Shown here: one piece after another, positions 28,620-41,498 of the stretch
How positions within the stretch are numbered: the stretch's first letter is position 1
How the letters are laid out: each line of letters starts with the position of its first letter
Assembly: GCA_949825025.1 (NCBI GenBank)
Contig: OX463781.1
Coordinates: 32,935,221 to 32,999,220, forward strand
Reading direction: 5' to 3'
From: Siphlonurus alternatus
Lineage: Eukaryota > Arthropoda > Insecta > Ephemeroptera > Siphlonuridae
DNA: 64,000 bases
The notes under the pieces: generated by a model
Databases searched by the model: none
The model's input: the letters and a program-made list of their open reading frames with translations, nothing else
What the model was told of the DNA's origin: nothing
Position numbers and translations under genes: made by a program

Positions 28620-29496
28620 TCGGATATACTGTATAAGTTTTCATTCTTTAAAAAAATCTTAAAATTCTTCTGGAGTAAGTCACTCAATTTTTGCAGCTGT
28701 GGGATGGAAAGCACGAGAATTCAACCCTTATCAAATAGAGGACAGCAGAACTTGCATTACATGTGATAGCATTTGGTAACTGACACAATTTAGTGTCACT
28801 GTCATTGCATGGTTAAGCTTTCTCATTTAGGAACTTCCATTCCGGTGTGCAATAAATTTCTAATGTCATTATAATTAAGTAAAAAAAAAAAAAAAAAGCT
28901 TGATTTATTATTAAGAAATCTTAATCAGATAATAATTATTTAGGCCAAAAGTGAAACCAATGATGTAAAAAAAAAGTAATTTATCACAAATAAATCTTTA
29001 TTTGAATGTTTATAAAAAGTTTTTTTCTTGTTGCATTTACCCGAGAAGTCTACAAACACATTGATTGTTAAATAATACAGCTGTGAGAATTGGTTTCTTT
29101 CTCACTATAACATAAAACTACATATTCGTCTATACATTAAAAAAAAAAAAAAAAAATGCATATTCTTTTATAGTTCATTTAAAAGTAAACCACGTTCAAA
29201 GTTTGGAAAGGTAAAAACATAAATATAAGTTTTTCATTGGTAATATTTTAAATACAGTGCAAATTTAATTATGTAGATGAACAACTTATATCCAATATAT
29301 TATTCAAACATGAACTATCACAGAACCTACAAATAAATCTTACTGTATTGCAGGATTTAATTTTACTCTTTATGAAAGTACTATATATATGTACAGTAAC
29401 AGTTAAAGTTTCTCACTAATAGACTATAGCCACCTGGGACTACTTCATCAGACTTTTGATATTGTGTGAACTATCTGTAATCATAAATAACGTTAT

Positions 29497-32400
29497 CTAT
29501 TCCTCCCAGAAGTCTGGGTCAGTGGCAGCCTGGAAGGCAAGGTTTCCTGAATGCAACTGCTCGTTAGGGGCCTCATCAGCTTCCAGTGGAGGAGCGTCGT
29601 CCGCCAGAAAGGGTTGGTTCAGAGGGGTGACGGTGTCAAGCGTTGAGATCAGCTGGGACTCGAACGAGACGTCCAGCAGAGAGTCTGAGTCAGCGGCCTC
29701 CAGAGCAGTAGCGAGGGTGGCTTCAAATGACTCGTTAAGCTCACTGTCCAACCTCTGTCTCTTGGCCTCCGGCGGAGCATTGTGTGATGAGGAGGCTTCG
29801 TCGGGCTGGGAAGCAAAATAGTGGCAATCAAAGATTAAAATACATAATGGAGTATTGTCCTCAATTTTTTTTATTGCAGAAATGGATAGAGGGTGAAAAG
29901 TTATGCTACCCTGATTTTTTTCCGATTTTTTAGAGCCCGGGAAGTATTTTTAAAAAATTATTGAAAGTCCTATTTGTGACGTCACGCGGCGTCAAGTCCT
30001 ATCTTTTTCTTAAAGAGCGGCGTTTCGTGACGTCACAAAAAGAACTTTCAATAATTTTTTAAAAATAGTTCCCGGGCTCTAAAAAATCTGAAAAAAATCA
30101 GGGTAGCATAACTTTGCACCCTCTATCCATTTCTGCAATAAAAAAAATTTGAGGTCAATACTCCATTCATCAACATTAAGTTACAACTGTATTGATCATA
30201 GTAGAAAATTTTCAAATGATTAAAGTTGGGAATTTAGCTGTAAATATATGGAACAGGCTTATTGAGAAATTGTTTTTTTTTGGTGCATCAATATACTCAT
30301 GATGCAGAAAAAATAATTAAGTGTCAATTTACCTCTTGATAAGGAATCTATAAATACAAATGATAAAAAGTTAATATTTAGATTTATTTTTTTATAATTA
30401 GTCGCAAATTACATATAAATACTGAATAAATTTAGAGGTTAATGATATTAATATCGCATGGTCTCAAAATTTAATTTCCATCAAAACAGGGACAATATTA
30501 TATTACAAAAAAATAATTAAGAATCAATGAATGTTAGTGATCATTCAAGAACATTTTTTTAACCTCTCTGCTAAATTTGAGATTCAGCCTAGGCAGTACG
30601 GTAGTCTTACATTTATGGCACTCGGTTGGCTGCCCGGCTGCTGTTGGCTGTCTTCTGAAGTCTTGCGGGCCTTCAGGATTTCAGCCCACTCCTCCTCCGT
30701 GTAGTCAGAGTCCTACAATATGACAAGTTTCGGTGTATGTATATATATATATCAGGGTTCCGGACCGCCAGTGAAAACGGTCCGGTCAACCGCGGTCCGG
30801 TCGTTGATTCGTCGGTCAAAAATTTAGACCGGTCGAATGGTCTCATCGCAGCGGCGGTCGCGTGACCGGTCGCGGTCGGGGCACGGCGGTCATAATGGAC
30901 CGGTCATGACCGGTCGCGTCAAAATACGCAGTCATTTCGGTCAAATGGACCGCGGCGGACCGTGACCGCGGTCGCATATATAATATTATCGGGATAATCG
31001 GGATTTTCGGGCATAATTATATTAAATTATATTATATACTTAGGCTTACAGCTGCCTTCTTTTAACACGAATAATAAGTATTTCTAATTCGTTGGCGAAT
31101 GTCACGTGACATTACTGACCAATCGGAATCAAGAATTCGGGATAAATTTTTCTCAATTTTTCATTTGTGCTTTCGTAAACTTGTGTTTTCCGTTATCATG
31201 CATGATGATGTGTGGTCGATCCTGAATGATTACTCATAACTCATAACATTACTTACGAACTCCGGTGCATGCCCGTTCAACTTGATTGTCGGTCCAACTT
31301 GATTGTTGAGATTGATTGCGACCCGATCGTACTTCGTTCTCGTCAAGTTAGTTATCTGAGCATTGCAAGCGAGAGAATGTCGCCATGCAATAACCAGCAA
31401 ACAGACAGCAATTATAAATGCATGATCAGTTTTAAATTAAGTATTAATTATGTACTTTATTATGAAATAAAAAAGAAAAAAAAAGTAAGTACGAAATAAG
31501 AAAAATAATATGTATTTATAATTTAATAGTATAAATATTTTACTTTTTATATTTTATATACTAACATATTAATATGTATGACATATAAAAAATATATTAA
31601 TGATGTATAACTATATGAAAACCTCGATCGCAAATAAAGTGATGTTGATCCGATCGCGATCTTAATTTCAGTTCTTCGATCACAGTAAGCAGCAATTTTA
31701 ATATTTTTTACTTTTAAAATTTTCAAGGCCACTAAATTTACGATCGCGGTCGGTATTCGAAATAACCGTTCAATGTGCGCGGTCTTGGTCAGACCCGTCA
31801 GACCGGTCGCGGTCGCTGTCCGGCCGGTCGCGATCGATGGTCAGACCGGTCGCGGTCGAGCATCGACGGTCATTTATGGACCGGTCATGACCGGTCAAGC
31901 AAAATGAGCGTTTTTTTGCGGTCATGACGGGTCTGAAACGGTTCGGTCCGGAACCCTGATATACAAAACAGTATATTATACTGTACATCATGTGGGCAAA
32001 CTTGAATATAAGAGTTTGTCCCACTCTTTTTTAATGGGGTCCTGACCAAAAAAAAAGTTTCAAGTTTTTGTCAACATTTCAAAAGGTACGAGAATTTCAT
32101 GAAGAACAAGCCCTATTACAGCATTCTACGACAATTTCCTGATTTTACATGAATTTTTGAAACCTCTAAAAAATGACGTCAACATTGCCAAATCCCATAC
32201 TTAATATTGAAAAATGTAACCAAACCTTAATTTGCAAGGTTTTTAGGTGAAGAATCACGATAATGAAGGTTTCAAATTCCTACCTCAATAACTTTTCATT
32301 TTAGCAATGTTAACTGATGCATTTTCCCATTTAAGATTCAATGCTATGACGTTATCAAAAAAAGATGCAAAAATTCATATAAAATCAGCAAATTGTCGTA

Positions 32401-35400
32401 GAATGCTCTAATAGGGCTCGTTCTTCATGGAATTCACAGTACTTTTTATTAGTACTGTGATAGTACTAATAGTATAGTACTATACTAATAGTATTATACT
32501 TATAATAGGTGGCAGCACCGCCGATACTAGTTCTTTTTCTTATCGTGCTACATAATTTTTTGAGAAATTAAGTATTATTACATCTCAAAACAACTTACAA
32601 AGTCGCTCATCGGAAAGTTGAAGTTCTTTATCATCAAGTGAAATATTACAATCGTGTATTTAGTGTGTTTTAACTGGAATAAAAGTGTGTTTAGTTCATG
32701 GAGAACAACGTCATGGCGGGCCACTACTCCATGCGTGCCTCGCCTCACTTCACTACGCCAGGAATACAACGAAATGTTCCACTTGTGCCGCAGTGGCCAC
32801 CACCTGCTAGAAATACATCGGAGAATTTTAATCAGCAGAATAATAATAATTATAGTGACAAATCTTATAATGATGCTTCATTGTTTAATAATTGTAACTC
32901 AACATTTGATGTTACATCACATCCAATCTACAAGGTGATGCAACAAAATATTAAAGATATATTAAATGATTTTAAGCAAGAAATTAAAACTATGGTGAGT
33001 CAAAAAAATGAAATACCATCTACAAATATTTATTATGATCAGGAAAAAATAGAACAGCAACGTGTTCGTCAAACAACAAATTTTGACAGGCCGGTGAGTC
33101 AATCACAGTGGCCTTGGAGAAATGTTGAGCACTCAACACACCGCCCATCTCAGCGCGGGCAGCTGACGTCGTTCGCTCGAATGCCGCAATGGCAGCAGCG
33201 GCCGCAACAGCAGCAGTCGCGCGGATACTTCGATGCGCGTCAAAACCAACACCGCCGGCGGCACAATCAGGTGAATGCGACACGAACCCAACACTTCCAG
33301 CAGCATCGTCGAGGCCAGGACTTTTTGACTCACACCCATAAAACTCAAAACAACCCTTGGGGATCGCCGTTTCCATTAACAAATAGATTTTCACCACTTG
33401 ACTGTACTGAATCTTTTCCGGAATTGGATAGCAGAACAAATCGACTTCGTCGACAAAATACAAACAATACTACTCGAACGATTAGCAAACATAAGAACTT
33501 TAATTTTATTGAAATAAAAGGTAATATGTTCGAGTCACCATCTGGTACGTCATATGCTCACTGCGTGGATGAAAAATTCAAAATGACACGTGGTGTCGCA
33601 TCAAAAGTAAGGAAAACGTATGGTCAAGTTCCATTCTTGAAAAGTCAACTTAAGACAGTTGGTCAAGTAGCTGTCTTATCAGTAGAGGGTAAATATATTT
33701 TTTACATCATAACAAAATCTGTTCATAACCAGCTTCCTGAACACTCAAATATACTCTCTGCTCTAAAAAACCTTAGAAAATCTTGTGAGATTTTAAAAAT
33801 TAAAAAACTAGCTATCCCACGACTAGCTTGTGGGCTGGATGGTTTTGATTGGTCTATTATTAAAAAAGATATAATTTCAATTTTCCAAGATTTGGATATT
33901 GAAATTACAGCATATTATGGGTGGAAACCAAACAACCGTGAGACGTCACCTAAAGAACTCTATGAGGAGTCCGCCAAGTCATCACTAGCAACTGCTAATA
34001 CCGTTGGTGTCCCTCCTGTTTCCCTCCTGGTGGTTCATGCAAATTCTGAGAAACGACAGACTTCTACCTCGTTAGAAAGTTCCCGCCCACCACTTGTCAC
34101 TGCTGACACAGTAAAAGCGAAGGGACCGCCTGCGCCAGCCGTGAAGATGGTGATGACCACCACCCCGGGCGAGGAGTCAGGCCTCGCTTCGGTGAACGAC
34201 GGAACCACCCCGGGCGGGGAGTCAGGCCTCGCTTCGGTGAACGACGGTACCACCCCGGGCGAGGAGTCAGGCCTCGCTTCGGTGAACGACGGAACCACCC
34301 CGGGCGAGGAGTCAGGCCTCGCTTCGGTGAACGACGGTACCACCCCGAGCGAGGAGTCAGGCCTCGCTTCGGTGAACGACGGTACCACCCCGGGCGAGGA
34401 GTCAGGCCTCGCTCCGGTGAACGACGGAACCACCCCGGGCGAGGAGTCAGGCCTCGCTTCGGTGAACGACGGCACTTCCCCGGGCGAGGAGTCAGGCCTC
34501 GCTTCGGCGAACGACGGCAACACCCCGGGCGAGGAGTCAGGCCTCGTTCCGGAGAACGACGGAATGCCAGCACCTGCTTCTGAGGCTGTTGTGGAAAAAG
34601 ACGACCCTCGTACCCAGGGTCTCAGACATGATATGACATGTAAACCAGGTATCAGTGAAGTCCATTCTGAGATTCAAACTGATTTTATTGATTTAAATGC
34701 TCTGAATCCTAGACTTAAAACATTTTTATTAAATATACTTTCAAAAAAAGAACAATTTACAAATGACTTAATGTCCAAGGATCAAGCTAATGCTGAGAAC
34801 ATTGCAAAGCAATCTAAAAATTCAAATAAAGTTGTCACTTCCAAATCTTTACCTGAAAATGATATAGAAATTATTGAAAATCAGAGTTCAAATAGCACTG
34901 CAAATCTAATTGATTGGCAAACATCCCAAACTACTAACCAATTTGGTTCTCAGGGACATTTGCACTCTCCTCCAAATTTAAGACCACGTGTTAGTACTGT
35001 TAGTAATATCTCCGCTAAGTCAATTAAACCCAAAAAAACATAATATAACGAGTAGTTCAGCCCCACATAACTTCAAAATCTTACAATTAAATTTACCAGG
35101 TTTAAAAAATAAATTAAAACAATTTGAATATTTCTTGGAAAATGAAAATTGTGATATAATTATTTTATGTGAACATGGGCTGGATGAAAACCAAATTATT
35201 ACTGTTACTTTTAAAAATTATTTTATTGTTTCATATTATTGTAGAACTGTCCAAAAATGTGGTGGAGTACTCATTCTGGCACGCATTGGTTTTAATATAC
35301 ATAATATTAAAGTCAAATCTACTGAGTCGGTTTTTGAATGTTGTGTTGCTAAATTAATTATCAATAATGACACAAATATATACTTCTCCTCAATTTACAG

Positions 35401-38400
35401 ACCTCCAGATATAACTAAAAAAATGAAAAAAGTCCAAAAACTTGATATTAATGAAAAAAATATTAAACCTTTTTTAATTCAATTTGAAATGCTTTGCCAA
35501 AAGTTATATAAATGCTGTAAAAATAAAAATGATTTTTTCATAATTGCAGGGGATGTTAATTTTAATTTATTCATAAATAATACAGTTACATTGTCATACA
35601 GAGATATTTTAAGTTCTTTTAAACTTGAAGTTATTAATACTCACGCTACTCGAGAAACAAATAAAACTTCAACTTTAATTGATCATATAATTAAAAGTAA
35701 TATTGATATTGTTTCAGAATTTCAGACTAATAAAACAACATTATCAGATCACAAATTCACCGTAGTTACTTTAAAGTTATGTATTAAGAACAGTAAATTC
35801 CATGAAACTAAAAATAAAGTAATTTTTAAACGTGTTTTTGATATGTGCAATATGGACAATTTTCTAATGCGTTTATTATGTGAACAATGGCAGGGTTTGT
35901 TTAATCCTTATTTAAGCTCTGATGAAAGATGGTCTATTTTTCTTGAAATATTTCTTTATAATTTTAATGAGTCCTTTCCTAAAGTTAAAAAAATCATAAA
36001 TTGTCAAAGAAGAAAACCTTTGTGGATTATAAAAAACCCTTATCTTAAGGAAGAGAGCATTTTTCTAAAACAATTTCATAATCATGTAAAATTTAATAAT
36101 CCTTCCCAAGAAATTGAATATAAAGACAAACTAAAATTGCACAGGCAAAATATTTCCTCTGCAATTATTAATGAAAATAATCTTGCAATAAAAACAGCTA
36201 CTAATAAAATCAAAGCTACCTGGAAAGTTATTAATACAGAGTGCAAAACGAAAAAGAACTCATCTAGTCAAGGCAATATTGAAATTTGCACGGATGGGGT
36301 TACTATTTCTGATCCTGTATTGATAAGTAATTTATTTAATGACTTCTTTGTAAACACAGTTGAACGCATGGTTTCTGATAGATTTCTTCCACTAAATCTA
36401 AATAATCCTAATAATTGCAATGGTCAATCTAAAACGATGAATACATTGAAATTTAATACTATTGATCCTGCTTATATCTTAAATCGCATGAAATCTCTAC
36501 CAAATAAACTTGCCGCTGGTCCTGATGAGGTTCCATATACTGTTGTTAAATATTGTGCTCATGTATTAGCCACCCCTCTCTCAAACTTAATCAATCATTC
36601 AATTATGGAGGGTGTTTTTCCAAGTTGTCTTAAAACATCGAAAGTTTATGCAAACCATAAAAAAGGACCAAAAAATGTCATTAATAATTTTAGACCAATT
36701 ACGAATTCATCTGTATTTGCTAAACTACTCGAAGGAACAATGGATGATCAAATTACTAATTATAGGACTGAGAATAATTTAATAACCCCTTGTCAGCATG
36801 GATTTTTAAAAAATCGCTCCACTGATACTGCCATGTTTGATCTCCTAAGTTATGTTCATTCAGCATTGAACCAAAACCTATTCTGCCTTGTTATATTTTT
36901 TGATTTGTCAAAAGCTTTTGACAGTTTAAATAAAAATGTTATTCTTCATAAGTTTGATAACATTGGAATTGAAGAAAATAGTCGAAATTTAATAGATTCT
37001 TATTTGACAGATCGGCAACAATATGTCGAGGTTAATGCTATATTAGATGGACACTGTTCTTCTTTTATTTCTAATAAATTGCCAGTTAATTTAGGGGTGC
37101 CACAAGGAGGGAAGGTTTCTACGACCCTTTTTAACACTGGCACAAATGATTTACCTGAACATGTAACTAGTGCTGTCTTGGTTAAATATGCAGATGACGT
37201 CACAGCTATAGTTACGGCTGATTCTGAAGACGAACTTGTACGTAAAGCTAGATTAACTATAAACGAGATACTATCATGGTGTAATGATAATAGACTCATC
37301 CTTAACATATCTAAGACGGAGTTTATACAGTTTCACTCATCTCGTCAAATTCCAAGTCATAGTTACTTATTGCAAATTTGTAATGAAACCATTAAGAGAG
37401 CTGAGTCTGTTAAATTTCTTGGTCTGCATGTTAACGAGTGTTTAGATTGGAGTGTGCACGTAAACTCAGTATGCAAAAAGATCAATTCAGCAAATTTTAT
37501 GTTGTATACTATCAGAAACCATGTTTCAGTGGAAACTCTTTTAACTATTTATTATGCATATATTTACTCCCATTTGGCTTATGGTATTATTCACTGGGGA
37601 AGTAAGGCAGCCCTACTAAATAGATGCTTTGTTTTGCAGAAACGAGCTCTCCGTACTATATTAAAGCTGCCCAAGGGACAGTCCTGTGTATCTCATTTTA
37701 GAAATCTAAATATGCTCACTGTTCCGTCTATTTACATCTTAAACTGTGCTTCATTTAAAAAATCCCACCCTAACCTTTATTTGCAGAATGATAATGTTCA
37801 TAATTACAATACCAGGAATAAATCCAATGTTGTTACAGACAAATTGAACTCTAATTTATACAAATCTTGTGCAATGTATCAAACGGCCAAAATATATGAA
37901 TTTCTGCCAAAATGCCTAAAAGATATAAATGATTGTAAATTGTTCCGAAAGAAGCTAAAAAATGTCCTTATAAGTAAAGAGTTCTATTCAGTTAAAGCTT
38001 TTGAGAGCAATAAATTGCCTGAGAGTATTGTATCCTTATGATTTAAAACCTGGTTCATATTTTTTGTTAATATTGTGGTTCATTTTTTTATACTTATTTT
38101 TTTCCTTTGTTATATTTATAAAGTGTTGCGTTTTGATGTTATGTATGTTTGTTAATATTAAGTTTTTTTGACATGAACATATGTTGTCTTGTACAATCGA
38201 AAAAGTTCGAATAAAGAAAATAAAATAAATAAAAAAAATTAGTATTGCTAACTCATATACCGGTCAGTACCCCATTAGAATAATCAAATGAAAAACATGA
38301 TATATATTATATTTTTTTATGTTAAATATTTTCTTCCCACAGTCATTTGTTTTTTATGTGTAGTAATTACTACATAGCAATTAATATTATTTAACCCATT

Positions 38401-41400
38401 AACGACCAGTTTAATTTTTTTTATTAAAATCTGTGCACTAAATTAATTAACTAAATTAAAAAAATTCTTGTGTTCTCATGTTTTGACTCAGAGCTTTCAA
38501 ACTTAATTGGCAAACTTAAGGGCAAAGAAAAATTTTATTCTTTTTAGCATAGGCATATAAAGTACCTGAAATATCTCATATTATATATTATATACTGTAT
38601 ACCTTTAGTCAAGGTAAGAATGGACAATTTGCATCAACTTTTTTTAGTAGCTCAATCGAAAGAGGAGGTCGAAAAATACACCTGTGAATTTTATGCGATT
38701 TTTATTCGTACTGCATCATGGCTAAAAGAGAGGTCACGTGACCTGGAGCCGGCGCCCGTGTCGCCCGTGACGTCACTTAACTGTTCCGTCAAACAAACGA
38801 TCGACTTTATAAAGCTTGCAAACAACCACGTTGCTGTGGAAACAAGCAACAATTAATTTATTGTTTACAAGCGTTATATAGACAATCGTTTGCTTGACCA
38901 GACAGTTCAATGACGTCACGGGCGACACGGGCGCCGGCTCCAGGTCACGTGACCTCTCTTTTAGCCATGATGCAGTACGAATAAAAATCGCATAAAATTC
39001 ACAGGTGTATTTTTCGACGTCCTCTTTCGATTGAGCTACTAAAAAAAGTTGATGCAAATTGTCCATTAAAAAGGAATAGGTACAATTTAATATATGCTTT
39101 TGGAGAAAAAAAAAGTAGTTTTATTTATTTATTATTATTATTTTTTGTTTTTCAAAAATCCTGGGTATATTATATACAGTATATAAATGGAAATACTATA
39201 TTTATGGATTGAACTTTCTCTTTTTGACCCTGAAATGTTTTTTAGCATGTATTTTGAAACTTTCATTCAAATATATAATATCTTGCATTTAAATGTGAAA
39301 AGGAGATAATTAAATTATATTTGTTTACCTTTGGAGGAAGGTGGGTAGCTCGTGGTGGGTGGTAGAGTTGGTTGCGCAGAATCTTGGGTCGAGTGTGCAT
39401 CTCCAGCAAGTAGTCCTGCAGGTACTGCTCCATGGCATCCTGCCCGTCAATGCTGTTGTTCACCTGCATGCAACCATCACATCTATTAGCAGCCATACAA
39501 AACAGCTGTGAATTGCCATGTATACCTGCATATACAATGTACATCATCCACTATAGCTCCATATGTACGTCTACCTATTTTGTCAAATAGTCCCTTAATT
39601 ATCTACAGTTATTTAATTCTAGTTTAATTAAAATATAGACACAACTAATTAATAATTAACCAATATATATGCTGTCATGCAGTATGTACATATATATGCA
39701 TCACAAAATAACAATTAATTAACAAGACAATTAACTCAATGGTCAATTATATAGCGACTTCATTGTGATCTCTCTAGCTGCAATTAAGCCATTTCTTGAA
39801 CTGGAACTTAATTAATAATGTATATTAACTTTCCTCCACGTACCTGCATGAACAAGAGTTACATGATATTATTAGTGGCATTCACAACTCTTAATTAACA
39901 AGACAATTAACTCAATGGTCAATTATATAGCGACTTCATTGTGATCTCTCTAGCTGCAATTAAGCCATTTCTTGAACTGGAACTTAATTAATAATGTATA
40001 TTAATTTTCCTCCACGTACCTGCATGAACAAGAGTTACATGATGTAGTGGCATTCACAACTCTATCTCCCCATCATCATCAATTGTTATCATTTCTATTA
40101 AAATGTAATTTAGGTAGAGATAACGCCGAACAGCTGATCGACGTAATGCCCTTTGATTAACATGTAAACCTTAGCAAATTGACAAAAATTCTGAAATTTT
40201 TTTGAGAGTAAGATATTAGTTCCTAAAAGCCATAGCAAAAGTTTCCAAAACATTTAACGAGCCGATTTTTTTAAATTAATTTTTTAGTTTGGCTCTCCAT
40301 GGGAAAGCCCTATGCTGAAAATTAAAAAAATTAATTAAAAAAAATCGGCTCGTTAAATCGTTTTGAAATTTTTTCTATGGCTTTTAGGCACTAATATCTG
40401 CCTCTAAAAAAAAATTCAGAATTTTTGTCAATTTGCTAAGGTTTACATGGTAATCAAAGGGCATTACGTCGATCAGCTGTTCGGCGTTATCTCTACCTTA
40501 AGTTAGTAAATTATAAGAATTAACAGACAGCACATTTATCATTATTTTCTCATCAGCTTATATAATTCAAGCCTTGCAGAGGGTATAAAATATGTTGGTA
40601 TATATAGCTGCAATCATGATAATTTTTTTTTTGCAAATTTGGATAGAGAATCTAAAATTGTCATGTATTTTCAATTTTTTTCAGATTTTTGTAAACTCGA
40701 CTGATGGGAAAGAAGCTGCGACGTTATCGTTGAAGGTGTTAAAGGGTTCAAAAATCAGAAAAAAATATTTATACAACACATATTTAACTCGAGGTCCTCT
40801 ATTCAAATATGCAATAAAAGAATTCATGACGGTTGTCCATTATTATAAAATTATTTTGTAAAACCACTAATTAATATATATGCAGCACTACGCACATATA
40901 AAAAAAATATATAATAAAGGTTGCAATATTTGTTAAAGCTTCATCACCTCTAGCAGTTTGAAGCATTCCTCCCTGAAGTTTCTGTTTAAGCTCAGTCGAA
41001 TTATTGAGCTGAGTGCAGCAGCCATTCCTTGACAAGTTTTGAAGTCAGAGCTCTGCAAAGCAAACAACTTTTGTTTTAGTTAAATTTCAGTCTCTGTCCA
41101 TCTTTGCTGACTGTATATATATACAATGTAGTGTGACATACATAATTGTATACAATTGGTATGTATTTTATCATTCACTTGCTAGCTGCTTAACATCTTA
41201 TTTCATCTTGAACTTTCAGGTGCTTCCTGTACCAATAAAAAAGGTCTATCATGCACAATTAAAACCGTGAAGAAATGAAGAAACACAATTTATAATCAAT
41301 AAAAAAGCTTGAAAGGTTGGTTCTCCTAGAAGAGCGACACGAAGAACGGTACCAATTTTTTATTGCTACCAATATTTACCCAAAAGAACATCAGGCAGGA

Positions 41401-41409
41401 CAGAGTATA

Positions 41410-41498
<89 letters not shown>

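Larger units (their letters stand above)
32490..38240 (+). mobile_element. Non-LTR (LINE) retrotransposon with macrodomain-bearing ORF1
   Basis: The element has about 200 bases of 5' UTR, ORF1 (32698-35043), ORF2 (end 38041) overlapping it by tens of bases in the +1 frame, a 3' UTR of about 170 bases, an AATAAA cluster near 38210 and an A-rich tail. The domain order (ORF1, then apurinic-type endonuclease and reverse transcriptase without RNase H) places it with the jockey/CR1-like LINEs; the clade cannot be fixed by eye. The 5' border is uncertain: it lies between the fold-back element ending near 32447 and the ORF1 ATG. Sequence after the tail (attagtattgct, 38239 on) resembles attagtactgtg near 32459, a possible imperfect target duplication. 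Both frames are uninterrupted, so the insertion is recent. It lies antisense in an intron of the unrecognised gene. Confidence 0.93.

Noticed and set aside
34035..34573. Two long minus-strand frames of 158-162 codons
   Set aside because: They mirror the 45-bp array in LINE ORF1, whose unit length keeps all frames open.
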